Of a DNA stretch of 14,191 nucleotides, positions 1-7,809 are shown piece by piece; the stretch's first letter is position 1, and each line of letters starts with the position of its first letter. The notes under the pieces are model-generated. The model was not told where the DNA came from. It was given only the letters and a program-made list of their open reading frames with translations, and did no database searches. Source of the DNA: an uncultured Eubacterium sp. (GTDB lineage Bacteria > Bacillota > Clostridia > Lachnospirales > Lachnospiraceae); contig URGC01000063.1 in assembly GCA_900547255.1 (NCBI GenBank), forward strand, positions 1-14,191. Direction: 5' to 3'. A program made the translations under genes and the position numbers.

Positions 1-1
1 T

Positions 2-1378
2 GTCAATCAGGCAAAAATCGGTAATGTCAATATAGAGAATAAGTATTCCATAAAGGAAAGAGAACATTACAAGCAAAGCTTTGAAGCACCTAAGGCAAGA
101 CTTCTTATAGTTGATGACAATGAGACTAATCTTATGGTTGCTGAGAAACTTTTACGAGACACGAAGGTTAAAATAGACACAGTTATATCAGGATATGAGT
201 GCTTAAAGAAGACACTTGATGTCCATTATGATGTTATATTTATGGATCATCTGATGCCGGAGATGGATGGAATAGAATGTCTTCATGCAATAAGAACCCA
301 GGCAGGTGGATTGAATCTTACAACTCCTGTTGTTGTGCTTACTGCCAATGCTGGGGGCGATAATAAGCAGATGTATTGCAATGAAGGATTTGATGGATAT
401 CTTTTAAAGCCTGTCAGCGGATTACAGTTAGAGAAAGAGCTTCTAAGACATCTGCCGGATGAGCTTGTGACTTTGACAGATGAAGAGGGCAGTGTGGGAA
501 CTATTGAAGCTCCTATAATCGAGCATAAGCTTAAGATGGCGATAAGAATATCGACTGACAGTGTAAGTGATTTACCTTCACAGTTGACTGATAAGCACAA
601 GATATCAGTCATGCCATACCATATCAGGACTAATGGCGGAGAATTCCTTGATGGAATAGAGGCAGAGACTGACGGACTTCTTGAGTATATAAAGGATGGC
701 AGTAAATTCGCTGAATCTGAGGCTCCAGAAGTGGATGATTATGTTGAGTATTTTGCAGAGCAGTTGACGGCTGCTCAATATGTAATCCACATTTCCATGG
801 CAAAAAATGCAAGTAAAGGTTATCAGAATGCATTAGAAGCCGCTAAGACATTTGATAATGTATATATAATTGACTCAGGACATCTGTCGAGTGGAATGGG
901 ACTTATCGTCTTACAGGCTGCCGCATATGCAGAATCAGGCATGGCTCCTGATGCGATTATGGAAAATCTTCAGATGCTTAAGGATAAGACGAGAACGAGC
1001 TTTATAGTTGATGATACGAGATATCTCATGCATTCAGGACGTATTTCAGCGCGTGTAAGTACGCTGTGTGAGGCACTTATGCTTCATCCGGTGGTTATAC
1101 TTAAAAACAGCAGTATGAAGGTAGGAAGCATACTGGCGGGAACAAGGGAGAGTGTCCGTAAAAGATACATCAAATCTTCCCTTAACACAGTTCGTCAGAT
1201 AGATACTAAGACTTTATTCATAACACATTCCGGATTATCGAAGGAAGAGTTGAAATGGATAGAGAAAGAGGTTTGTAAGAAAGTTACATTTGAAAATGTA
1301 ATCTACCAGAAAGCTTCGCCGGCTATCTCTACTAACTGTGGAGTGGGATGCTTTGGATTATTGTTTATGTTAAAATAG
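2..1378 (+). CDS. Receiver domain-DegV fusion, C-terminal part of a probable hybrid sensor kinase (5' end outside window)
   Basis: The frame is open to the left edge, so the protein is truncated by the window and not by a start codon. The first ~35 residues resemble the linker that follows the ATPase domain of hybrid kinases. A receiver domain follows: the acidic pair in LLIVDDNETN (about 110-130), the phosphoacceptor Asp in FMDHLMPEMDG (codon 245-247) and the conserved Lys in LLKPVSG (codon 407-409). After a ~20-residue linker, a complete DegV domain starts near 537 (MAIRISTDSVSDLP) and includes DSGHLSSGMG and the motif DDTRYLMHSGRIS. DegV proteins (FakB) bind fatty acids and present them to the kinase FakA. 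The inferred role is a phosphorelay output that senses or handles a fatty acid in the cytoplasm. Domain calls are firm; the kinase half is inferred because it is not in the window. An intrinsic terminator follows 17 bases after the stop. Confidence 0.88.
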   Translation, partial: VNQAKIGNVNIENKYSIKEREHYKQSFEAPKARLLIVDDNETNLMVAEKLLRDTKVKIDTVISGYECLKKTLDVHYDVIFMDHLMPEMDGIECLHAIRTQAGGLNLTTPVVVLTANAGGDNKQMYCNEGFDGYLLKPVSGLQLEKELLRHLPDELVTLTDEEGSVGTIEAPIIEHKLKMAIRISTDSVSDLPSQLTDKHKISVMPYHIRTNGGEFLDGIEAETDGLLEYIKDGSKFAESEAPEVDDYVEYFAEQLTAAQYVIHISMAKNASKGYQNALEAAKTFDNVYIIDSGHLSSGMGLIVLQAAAYAESGMAPDAIMENLQMLKDKTRTSFIVDDTRYLMHSGRISARVSTLCEALMLHPVVILKNSSMKVGSILAGTRESVRKRYIKSSLNTVRQIDTKTLFITHSGLSKEELKWIEKEVCKKVTFENVIYQKASPAISTNCGVGCFGLLFMLK

Positions 1379-1395
1379 ATAGACTTATAAAAAAT

Positions 1396-1430
1396 AGCCA
1401 TGTGGATTTCGGTCTGCATGGCTTTTTATT
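1396..1430 (+). terminator. Intrinsic terminator after the receiver-DegV gene
   Basis: AGCCATG (1396-1402) pairs with CATGGCT (1417-1423), with a few weaker inner pairs, followed by TTTTATTTT. It lies just after the stop codon at 1376-1378 and separates this gene from the sigma-factor unit. Confidence 0.8.
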
Positions 1431-1458
1431 TTATGTGGAAAAATAATAATATATGGCT

Positions 1459-1486
1459 GTAACCTTTTAAATAGTTAAATCGTCTA
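1459..1486 (+). promoter_or_regulatory. ECF-type promoter in front of the sigma factor gene
   Basis: TGTAAC (1459-1464) and CGTCTA (1481-1486) are 16 bases apart. This matches the -35/-10 pattern (TGWAAC, 16-17 bases, CGTC) recognised by Bacillus ECF factors of the SigM/SigX/SigV type. The start codon lies about 43 bases beyond the -10, leaving a short leader. Because it precedes an ECF sigma gene, autoregulation is the simplest reading; that part is inference. Confidence 0.72.
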
Positions 1487-1528
1487 ATATATGTAAAACA
1501 AAATTATTAATACAAAAGAAGGGGAGAT

Positions 1529-2020
1529 ATGGATAAAGAAACATTTGGGACAATGATTCTTGATAATAAAGACTCTTTATACCGTGTCGCAAAGTCAATC
1601 CTGAAAGATGATGAAGATTGTGCCGATGCGATAGGAGAGGCGGTTGCCAAAGGATTTGAAAAACTTCACCGTTTGAAGAAGGATGAGTATGCAAAGACAT
1701 GGCTTATAAGAATACTTATAAACGAATGTTACAACATTCACAGGCGGTGGCAGAGATTTGAACCACAGAATGAGCTGTTAGATTCTTTTGAAGAGGGTTC
1801 ATGCGTCAACGATAGTGAGACAGAATATCCAATGCTTCATGCGGCAATAGATCAGCTTGAAGATAAGCAGAGGTTGATAATAGACCTGTACTATATTGAA
1901 GAGTATAACACTAATGAGATAGCGAAGTTGATGGGTATGTCTGTTAATAATGTCAAGGTTAATTTGTCAAGAGCAAGAAAAAAGATAAAAAATTATCTGG
2001 AGGAATGTGTGGATGGATAA
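1529..2020 (+). CDS. ECF-type RNA polymerase sigma factor
   Basis: A 163-residue sigma-70-family protein of ECF length, with sigma region 2 (about residues 12-75, including ADAIGEAVAKGFEKL and AKTWLIRILINECYN) and region 4 (about 105-157). The helix-turn-helix NTNEIAKLMGMSVNNVKVNLSRARKKIKNYL is complete. The ATG is well placed after AAGGGGAG (1519-1526). The 3' end overlaps the next gene by eight bases (ATGGATAA), so translation is probably coupled to its membrane partner. It should direct RNA polymerase to a small regulon in response to an envelope signal; the upstream promoter suggests it transcribes its own operon. The regulon and signal cannot be read from the sequence. It belongs with SigV/SigM-like factors but I cannot assign an ortholog. 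Confidence 0.92.
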   Translation: MDKETFGTMILDNKDSLYRVAKSILKDDEDCADAIGEAVAKGFEKLHRLKKDEYAKTWLIRILINECYNIHRRWQRFEPQNELLDSFEEGSCVNDSETEYPMLHAAIDQLEDKQRLIIDLYYIEEYNTNEIAKLMGMSVNNVKVNLSRARKKIKNYLEECVDG

Positions 2021-3395
2021 ATCAGTTTATGAAAAAATGTTTAATAAAACACCAGATATTGTGAACGCAAGAATTGAGCAGGAAGTAAATAAGCATATTA
2101 GTGAGGAGAATATTGTAAAACCACATTTTTATGCAGGTATGAGAAAGACAGCTGCTGTAGCCTGTATATTTGTATGTGTGATTGGTACTACAGCATTTGC
2201 ATCAGATAAAATATATAATACATATTTAAAGCGTGATGGATATGAGGTAACTATATATTGTAATGATGGGGCTGGAATAAAATCGGATAATGAAACAAGC
2301 CTGGAAACTCAAACATCAATGGAGCAGGTTAAGAATAATTTTAATGGTAGTAAATATATTGCGGTGGACACAGCTTATCTTCCAGAAGGGTGTGAATATA
2401 TACCGCAGGATGGTAAATATGATGGATTGACAATGGATATCAGAAAAATATCAGGAAGACCGGAGATTGCCGCAGTTAAATATGTTATCAGTACGCAGGA
2501 ATACCATTATGACGGAAAAACGGGATATATACTTACCAAAGATGGTGGTGAATATGATAAGGAATGTTATCTGATATTCGATAATTGTGATTATATACTG
2601 CATATATACGTAAGAAATGACATAAGCACGGATGAGACAGAAAAGATTCTTGCAGGCTGTTCATTCTATGGAACAGATGAAGATGATATTGAAACTAAGA
2701 CCATTGCACGAAGTCTTGAATGGCTGGATAAACGCCTTGAATTAGAAATTAATGGAGACCCGGATTTTCCATCTGTTGTGGCGCCAGACAATGATGTGGA
2801 TGTAAGCAGTGCAGGTGGTGTTGGAAGTACTGTAATGATTGATGGTTATAATTATATAACATCATACACTCTTAATTCTTACCAATTAGTGGATTCATTG
2901 AATAATTTAAAATATGATGAGAGTTATTTTGGCACCCAGTTTAAATCAAATGAAGAAAGCCTGCTTAATCCAGATAAAACTATAAAGACAATTCATTACA
3001 AAACAATCAGAAATGGTGATGGAAAAAGCAGTTTAAGAGAGGTGATGGCAGAAAGGGATGCTGATATGGCATTTCTGGTACTTGATTTAACTATAGATGT
3101 AAAGATTATTGATAAAACCAGACAACAGACAATATCTATAAGCACAAGTCCATATTTAGGGACAACGCATAAAAATCAGAAAGGCTGTTATGATATATGG
3201 GACAATCTGTTTGAAATAAATTATGCAATATATAATGATTTTACAGGAGATAAGTCATACATCAATATTGATTCAAATATTAAACGAGATTACAAGGTGA
3301 TATATGTTGTTGAGAAGGAGAGGGCAGATGAGCTTTATGTCAGGTTTGGAAATAATGGTTCTATCAGTGTAAATGATGTGATTAACATAAAATAA
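2013..3395 (+). CDS. Membrane-anchored DUF4367-like protein, probable anti-sigma factor
   Basis: About 460 residues. I chose the ATG at 2013 because GGAGG (1999-2003) sits nine bases upstream; an in-frame GTG at 2007 is too close to that site. A short cytoplasmic N-terminus (1-45) is followed by one membrane helix (about 46-63, AAVACIFVCVIGTTAFA) and a long outer region. Residues ~110-222 resemble the DUF4367 domain (YLPEGCEYIPQDG ... LHIYVRNDISTDETEKIL). The remaining ~240 residues are unassigned. Gene order, overlap with the sigma gene and topology indicate an anti-sigma factor that holds the sigma at the membrane; no zinc-finger (HxxxCxxC) anti-sigma motif is present. The gene is very A+T-rich even for this window. 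The role is inferred from context. Confidence 0.8.
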   Translation: MDKSVYEKMFNKTPDIVNARIEQEVNKHISEENIVKPHFYAGMRKTAAVACIFVCVIGTTAFASDKIYNTYLKRDGYEVTIYCNDGAGIKSDNETSLETQTSMEQVKNNFNGSKYIAVDTAYLPEGCEYIPQDGKYDGLTMDIRKISGRPEIAAVKYVISTQEYHYDGKTGYILTKDGGEYDKECYLIFDNCDYILHIYVRNDISTDETEKILAGCSFYGTDEDDIETKTIARSLEWLDKRLELEINGDPDFPSVVAPDNDVDVSSAGGVGSTVMIDGYNYITSYTLNSYQLVDSLNNLKYDESYFGTQFKSNEESLLNPDKTIKTIHYKTIRNGDGKSSLREVMAERDADMAFLVLDLTIDVKIIDKTRQQTISISTSPYLGTTHKNQKGCYDIWDNLFEINYAIYNDFTGDKSYINIDSNIKRDYKVIYVVEKERADELYVRFGNNGSISVNDVINIK

Positions 3396-3420
3396 TTGAA
3401 AAAATTCCTTGATTAATCCA

Positions 3421-3467
3421 AATAAGCAAGCTGGATTGTATAAAATGTATAATCTAGCTTGCTTATT
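3421..3467 (+). terminator. Long intrinsic terminator after the sigma/anti-sigma operon
   Basis: The left arm 3421-3440 pairs with 3448-3467 across all 20 positions, with two G-U wobbles and a seven-base loop (TAAAATG). The distal end of the stem is A+T-rich and continues into TTTTATAATT. Its near-symmetry means it could also act on transcripts from the opposite strand. Confidence 0.85.
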
Positions 3468-3501
3468 TTATAATTATATGGTAATATTTTATCACAATTC
3501 A

Positions 3502-3531
3502 CTTTAACGAGTTAAAGCATTACGCTTTAAC
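3502..3531. repeat. Three alternating inverted half-sites upstream of the symporter
   Basis: CTTTAAC (3502-3508), GTTAAAGC (3511-3518) and GCTTTAAC (3524-3531) alternate in orientation. The middle copy can pair with either neighbour, giving two mutually exclusive hairpins with loops of 2 and 5 bases. The cluster ends 35 bases before the symporter start. It could be a double operator for a dimeric regulator or a small RNA switch. No T-run follows, so it is not a normal terminator. Confidence 0.6.
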
Positions 3532-3566
3532 ACATAAAAGCAAAAAATAAAACCTTGGGGGTTAGT

Positions 3567-5099
3567 ATGAAACTGGTTATTCTGATTATTTACTTTGCGG
3601 TACTTATAGGCATTGGGCTGTACTGCCGCAAACACGCAACTGATGTTAATGGATTTGTGCTTGGTGGACGTTCGGTAGGTCCATGGCTTACTGCATTTGC
3701 GTATGGAACATCATATTTTTCGGCTGTAGTTTTTGTAGGGTATGCCGGACAATTTGGCTGGAAATATGGTATAGCTGCAACATGGGCTGGTATAGGTAAT
3801 GCTTTAATAGGTTCGCTTCTTGCATGGGTTGTGCTTGGAAGAAGGACAAGAATCATGAGCCAGCACCTTGATTCGGCTACAATGCCACAGTTTTTTGGCA
3901 GAAGGTTTGGAAGTAATGCGTTAAAAATTGGTGCATCAGTGATTATATTCATATTCCTTATTCCATATACTGCTTCATTGTATAATGGACTGTCCAGACT
4001 TTTTGGAATGGCATTTGATATTGATTATAGTGTCTGTATTGTAATCATGGCAATTCTTACAGCTATCTATGTTATAGCTGGTGGATATATGGCAACAGCA
4101 ATTAATGATTTTATTCAGGGTATTATTATGCTTTTTGGAATTGCAGCGGTTGTAGCAGCAGTAATCAATTCAAAGGGCGGTTTTATGGCAGCACTCAATG
4201 GACTTTCAAATATATCAGATCCCACAGTAAGTACTGCTCCAGGAATATTTGCTTCATTTTTCGGACCTGATCCGTTTAACCTTTTTTGCGTGGTACTCCT
4301 TACATCACTGGGAACATGGGGACTTCCTCAGATGGTGCAGAAGTTCTATGCAATCAATAATGAAGCATCTATTAAGAAAGGAACAATCATATCAACTATA
4401 TTTGCATTAGTTGTTGCAGGCGGTTCATATTTTCTTGGAGGATTTGGAAGATTATTTTCTGACCAGATAGATGTGGCAGCAAACGGATATGATTCAATTA
4501 TTCCAACAATGTTATCAGGACTCAGCCCAGTACTTATAGCATTAGTTGTAATACTTGTATTGTCTGCATCAATGTCAACATTATCATCTCTTGTAATTGC
4601 ATCAAGTTCAACACTTACAATTGATTTTCTTAAAGATAACTTCATAAAAAATATGAGTGAAAAGAAGCAGGTATTATACATAAGAGCTCTTATTGTGGTA
4701 TTCATTGCCATATCAGCGGTGCTTGCTCTTATACAATATAAGAGTTCTGTTACATTTATTGCACAGCTTATGGGAATATCATGGGGCGCACTGGCTGGTT
4801 CATTCCTTGCTCCATTCATGTACTCACTCTATTCAAAAAAGGTTTCTGAGGCATCTTGCTGGACTTGCTTTATATTCAGCTCAGTGCTTATGATTGCAAA
4901 TATATTCTTCAGGGCGCATTTTCCAGTCTGGCTCCAGTCACCGATCAACTGTGGTGCATTTGCAATGATAGCAGGAATGGTAATTGTGCCAGTTGTAAGT
5001 TTATTTACTCCTAAGCCTGATAAGAAGCTGGTTGATGATTCATTTGCCTGCTACGAAAAAGAGACAGAGGTTCCACAAAAGACAGCACTTGGCGGCTGA
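3567..5099 (+). CDS. Sodium:solute symporter family (SSS) transporter
   Basis: A polytopic membrane protein of about 510 residues, normal for the SSS/PutP family, with about 13 predictable membrane helices. Family hallmarks are visible: GGRSVGPW after the first helix (about residues 33-40), GGYMATAINDFIQG (about 173-186), and the serine-rich TM8 stretch SASMSTLSSLVIASS (about 333-347) that helps form the sodium site in LeuT-fold symporters. It should import a small solute with Na+. The substrate cannot be read; proline, pantothenate and other organic acids are all transported by family members. I chose the ATG at 3567, five bases after GGGGG (3557-3561); an in-frame TTG at 3555 overlaps that site and is unlikely. 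It forms a single-gene unit between two strong terminators. Confidence 0.9.
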   Translation: MKLVILIIYFAVLIGIGLYCRKHATDVNGFVLGGRSVGPWLTAFAYGTSYFSAVVFVGYAGQFGWKYGIAATWAGIGNALIGSLLAWVVLGRRTRIMSQHLDSATMPQFFGRRFGSNALKIGASVIIFIFLIPYTASLYNGLSRLFGMAFDIDYSVCIVIMAILTAIYVIAGGYMATAINDFIQGIIMLFGIAAVVAAVINSKGGFMAALNGLSNISDPTVSTAPGIFASFFGPDPFNLFCVVLLTSLGTWGLPQMVQKFYAINNEASIKKGTIISTIFALVVAGGSYFLGGFGRLFSDQIDVAANGYDSIIPTMLSGLSPVLIALVVILVLSASMSTLSSLVIASSSTLTIDFLKDNFIKNMSEKKQVLYIRALIVVFIAISAVLALIQYKSSVTFIAQLMGISWGALAGSFLAPFMYSLYSKKVSEASCWTCFIFSSVLMIANIFFRAHFPVWLQSPINCGAFAMIAGMVIVPVVSLFTPKPDKKLVDDSFACYEKETEVPQKTALGG

Positions 5100-5129
5100 T
5101 AACAAAATATAATATAGAATCCTGCAGTT

Positions 5130-5177
5130 AAATGGATTTTCTGAATTCGTATATGGTATTCAGAAAATCCATTTTTT
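5130..5177 (+). terminator. Intrinsic terminator after the symporter
   Basis: A perfect 17-bp stem pairs 5130-5146 with 5158-5174 around an 11-base loop and runs into T6 (5172-5177). It begins 30 bases after the symporter stop codon. Confidence 0.9.
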
Positions 5178-5232
5178 ATATTTATAAATTGGCATGAAAA
5201 TATTATAAGAAAATAAAGAATTTTAATTCATA

Positions 5233-5261
5233 TTGAAAAAGTAGGAATACAATAGTATAAT
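5233..5261 (+). promoter_or_regulatory. Housekeeping (sigma-A type) promoter of the thiE-HAD gene
   Basis: TTGAAA (5233-5238) and TATAAT (5256-5261) are separated by 17 bases, one mismatch from consensus in total. The start codon is ~50 bases downstream. No TPP-riboswitch core is visible between this promoter and the gene. Confidence 0.75.
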
Positions 5262-5313
5262 GTTATAAATAAGAAAAATACAAGTTTGTTACAATATAGG
5301 AATGGAGAATACA

Positions 5314-6591
5314 TTGAAGGTTTTATATAAAGATATGATGCTTTACGCAGTTACAGATAACAGATGGCTTGACGGGAAAACTCTTGAAAGCCAGGTAGAA
5401 GAAGTATTAAAAAATGGTGCGACATTTTTGCAGTTAAGGGATAAGAACTGCTCGCATGATGAGCTGGTGGCGCAGGCAAAGGCAATCAAGCCGATAGCTG
5501 CGAAATATAATGTGCCATTTGTCATAGATGATGATGCTTATGCTGCACTTGAAGCAGATGTGGACGGAGTTCATATAGGACAGTCTGATATGGCATACAG
5601 TGAGGCGAGGAAGATATTAGGACCTGACAAGATAATCGGAATGACTGCAAAGACAGTTGAGCAGGCACGTCTTGCAGAAAGCCTTGGAGCAGATTATATA
5701 GGAACAGGTGCAGTGTTTGGCTCAACTACTAAGAGTGATGCTGTCTATATGCCTAAGGAACAGCTTCTTAAAGTAACAGACAGTGTTGATATTCCAGTTG
5801 TTGCCATAGGGGGAATTAACTATGACAATATGGATTATCTTAAAGATACAGGAGTTTGTGGGGTGGCTGTTGTATCTGCTATATTTGCTGAAAGCAATGT
5901 CGGTGCAGCTACGTTAAAGCTTAGAAAAAAGGCTGAGCGTCTGTTTGATTACACTAAAAAGGATATTATATTCGACCTTGATGGAACACTGCTTGATTCG
6001 ATGCCTTACTGGGCAAGATTATCTGAGGAATATGCTAAGTCCAAAGGAGCAGAGCTTCCAGAAGATTTCTACGAAGTCACATATACTATGGATTTGAACG
6101 AATGTGGCAGATATTTCCAGGATGTCTTAAAGATTGATATTGATATAGAAGAGATGAAAAAAGAAGTGCTTGAGATTATGGGTAATCATTACAAATATGA
6201 TATTCCTATGAAGGCTGGCATGAGAAGACTGGTGTTGCGCGAGCATGAGAATGGAAGCAGGATGTGTATATTTACTAATTCTGATGCGCAGTGTGCCAAA
6301 GATGCCATGACAAGGGCGGGAATTGCTGATTATTTCTCAATGATAACTACTTCTTATATGATTGGAATTAATAAAAAAGACCCGGCAGGCTACAGGAAAG
6401 TCTGTGAGCTTATGGGATATGAGCCGGAAAACACATATATCTATGAGGATGTGCTTCATGGCATAGAGACAGGAATTGCGGCAGGATGTAAGGTTATAGG
6501 CGTGTATGATAAGGATTCAGCCTCACACTGGGATGAGATAAAAAAACTTGCTTATGACACAGTTAATCCACTTGCAGACCAGAGGGTTTGA
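5314..6591 (+). CDS. thiE: Thiamine-phosphate synthase fused to a HAD-family phosphatase
   Basis: A ~425-residue two-domain protein. Residues 1-~212 are ThiE, which joins HMP-PP and thiazole phosphate to give thiamine monophosphate. Visible motifs are LYAVTD, QLRDK (40-44), the metal-binding IDDD and GVHIGQSDM, GADYIGTGAVFGSTTKSDA (126-143) and the phosphate-binding VVAIGGIN. Residues ~217-425 are a HAD phosphatase with all four motifs: DLDGT (Asp221/Asp223), FTNS (Thr321), Lys355 and YEDV (Glu378/Asp379). The natural inference is that the second domain dephosphorylates the ThiE product to free thiamine. For the start, an ATG at 5302 has AGGA directly abutting it, whereas TTG at 5314 has GGAG six bases upstream and gives the usual ThiE N-terminus; I prefer the TTG. 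Function of the ThiE half is firm; the HAD substrate is inferred. Confidence 0.9.
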   Translation: MKVLYKDMMLYAVTDNRWLDGKTLESQVEEVLKNGATFLQLRDKNCSHDELVAQAKAIKPIAAKYNVPFVIDDDAYAALEADVDGVHIGQSDMAYSEARKILGPDKIIGMTAKTVEQARLAESLGADYIGTGAVFGSTTKSDAVYMPKEQLLKVTDSVDIPVVAIGGINYDNMDYLKDTGVCGVAVVSAIFAESNVGAATLKLRKKAERLFDYTKKDIIFDLDGTLLDSMPYWARLSEEYAKSKGAELPEDFYEVTYTMDLNECGRYFQDVLKIDIDIEEMKKEVLEIMGNHYKYDIPMKAGMRRLVLREHENGSRMCIFTNSDAQCAKDAMTRAGIADYFSMITTSYMIGINKKDPAGYRKVCELMGYEPENTYIYEDVLHGIETGIAAGCKVIGVYDKDSASHWDEIKKLAYDTVNPLADQRV

Positions 6592-6618
6592 TTTATCTGA
6601 TGCAAGATTGAACAGCAA

Positions 6619-6672
6619 AATCTGTCTGATGACAGATTAGAGAATGTGATTTGCCTGATTGCAGGTCAGGCA
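6619..6672 (+). repeat. Two hairpins in the thiE-mnmA gap
   Basis: AATCTGTC (6619-6626) pairs with GACAGATT (6631-6638) around TGAT, and TGCCTGA (6652-6658) pairs with TCAGGCA (6666-6672) around a seven-base loop. Neither is followed by a T-run. They lie in the 104-base gap before mnmA and may be leader structure or an operator. I see no good promoter in the same gap, so read-through from thiE remains possible. Confidence 0.5.
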
Positions 6673-6695
6673 GTTTGATTAATAGGAGAATTTAT

Positions 6696-7772
6696 ATGGC
6701 GAAGAAGAAAGTTGTAGTCGGCATGTCAGGCGGCGTTGACTCGTCAGTAGCAGCTTACCTTTTAAAGGAGCAGGGCTATGACGTGGTTGGTGTGACGATG
6801 CAGATATGGCAGGATGAGAGCAGCGACATAGTTGAAGACCACGGTGGATGCTGTGGCTTATCTGCTGTGGATGATGCCAGAAGAGTAGCGGCAATGCTTG
6901 ATATACCATATTATGTGATGAATTTTAAGAATGAATTCAAGAGAGACGTAATCGATTACTTTGTGAAAGAATATAAAGAGGGACGTACACCTAATCCATG
7001 CATAGCATGTAACAGATATGTCAAGTGGGAGTCTCTTCTTACAAGAAGCTTAAGCATTGGAGCAGATTATATTGCAACTGGACATTATGCAAGAATTACG
7101 CAGCTTTCTAATGGAAGATATGCAATCCGTAATTCTATGACAGCTAAGAAAGACCAGACATATGCTTTGTATAATCTTACGCAGGAGCAGTTGTCAAGAA
7201 CACTCATGCCTATAGGTGATTACACCAAGGATGAGGTAAGGGCTATAGCTGAGCGTATAGGTCTTACAGTTGCACATAAGCCAGACAGCATGGAGATTTG
7301 CTTCGTGCCAGATAATGATTATGCAGGATTTATCGAAAGAGAGACAGGATACGAGAGCGTTCCCGGAGATTTCGTTGATACCAGAGGCAATGTTATTGGA
7401 AAGCATAAAGGAGTTATCCATTACACAGTAGGACAGAGAAAGGGACTTGGAATAGCACTTGGCAAGCCGGCATTCGTTGTTGCGATAAAGCCTGAGACTA
7501 ATCAGGTTGTTATCGGCGATAACAGCGATGTATTTTCTGATAAACTTTATGCTAACCACATTAATCTTATGGCAGCAGACGAGATAACAGAGCCAGTCCA
7601 TCTTAAGGCTAAGATAAGATACAGCCATGAAGGGGCAATGTGCACTGTAAGAAAGATAGCAGATGACACAATAGAATGTACATTTGATGAACCGGTACGT
7701 GCCATAACACCGGGACAGGCAGTTGTCCTGTATGATGGCGATTACGTATATGGCGGTGGAACTATTATATAA
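6696..7772 (+). CDS. mnmA: tRNA-specific 2-thiouridylase MnmA
   Basis: A 358-residue enzyme that uses ATP and a persulfide sulfur to form 2-thiouridine at the wobble position (U34) of Lys, Glu and Gln tRNAs. The ATP-binding PP-loop GMSGGVDSS is at residues 9-17. The two catalytic cysteines are present as Cys102 (NPCIACN) and Cys202 (MEICFVPD), matching E. coli Cys102/Cys199. TGHYARI, KDQTYALY and the C-terminal barrel motif HYTVGQRKGLGI are also intact. The ATG at 6696 follows AGGAG (6684-6688) by seven bases; an in-frame TTG at 6651 lies inside a hairpin and has no ribosome site. It is the first gene of a mnmA-rrf2-desulfurase operon, and the desulfurase two genes on is its probable sulfur donor. 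Confidence 0.97.
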   Translation: MAKKKVVVGMSGGVDSSVAAYLLKEQGYDVVGVTMQIWQDESSDIVEDHGGCCGLSAVDDARRVAAMLDIPYYVMNFKNEFKRDVIDYFVKEYKEGRTPNPCIACNRYVKWESLLTRSLSIGADYIATGHYARITQLSNGRYAIRNSMTAKKDQTYALYNLTQEQLSRTLMPIGDYTKDEVRAIAERIGLTVAHKPDSMEICFVPDNDYAGFIERETGYESVPGDFVDTRGNVIGKHKGVIHYTVGQRKGLGIALGKPAFVVAIKPETNQVVIGDNSDVFSDKLYANHINLMAADEITEPVHLKAKIRYSHEGAMCTVRKIADDTIECTFDEPVRAITPGQAVVLYDGDYVYGGGTII

Positions 7773-7809
7773 TGCCAGACACGCATAGATATGAGAAAGG
7801 AAGGAATAT

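Noticed and set aside
2013..3395. Zinc-finger anti-sigma (ZAS) domain
   Set aside because: No HxxxCxxC motif in the N-terminal part of either anti-sigma candidate.
3502..3531. CRISPR array
   Set aside because: Only three seven-to-eight-base half-sites in alternating orientation with spacers of 2 and 5 bases; no array structure.
4346..4819. 157-codon minus-strand frame
   Set aside because: Antisense to the symporter; no start signal and no recognisable protein.
5180..5313. TPP riboswitch before thiE
   Set aside because: No CTGAGA-type core or paired stems were seen and the leader after the promoter is too short.
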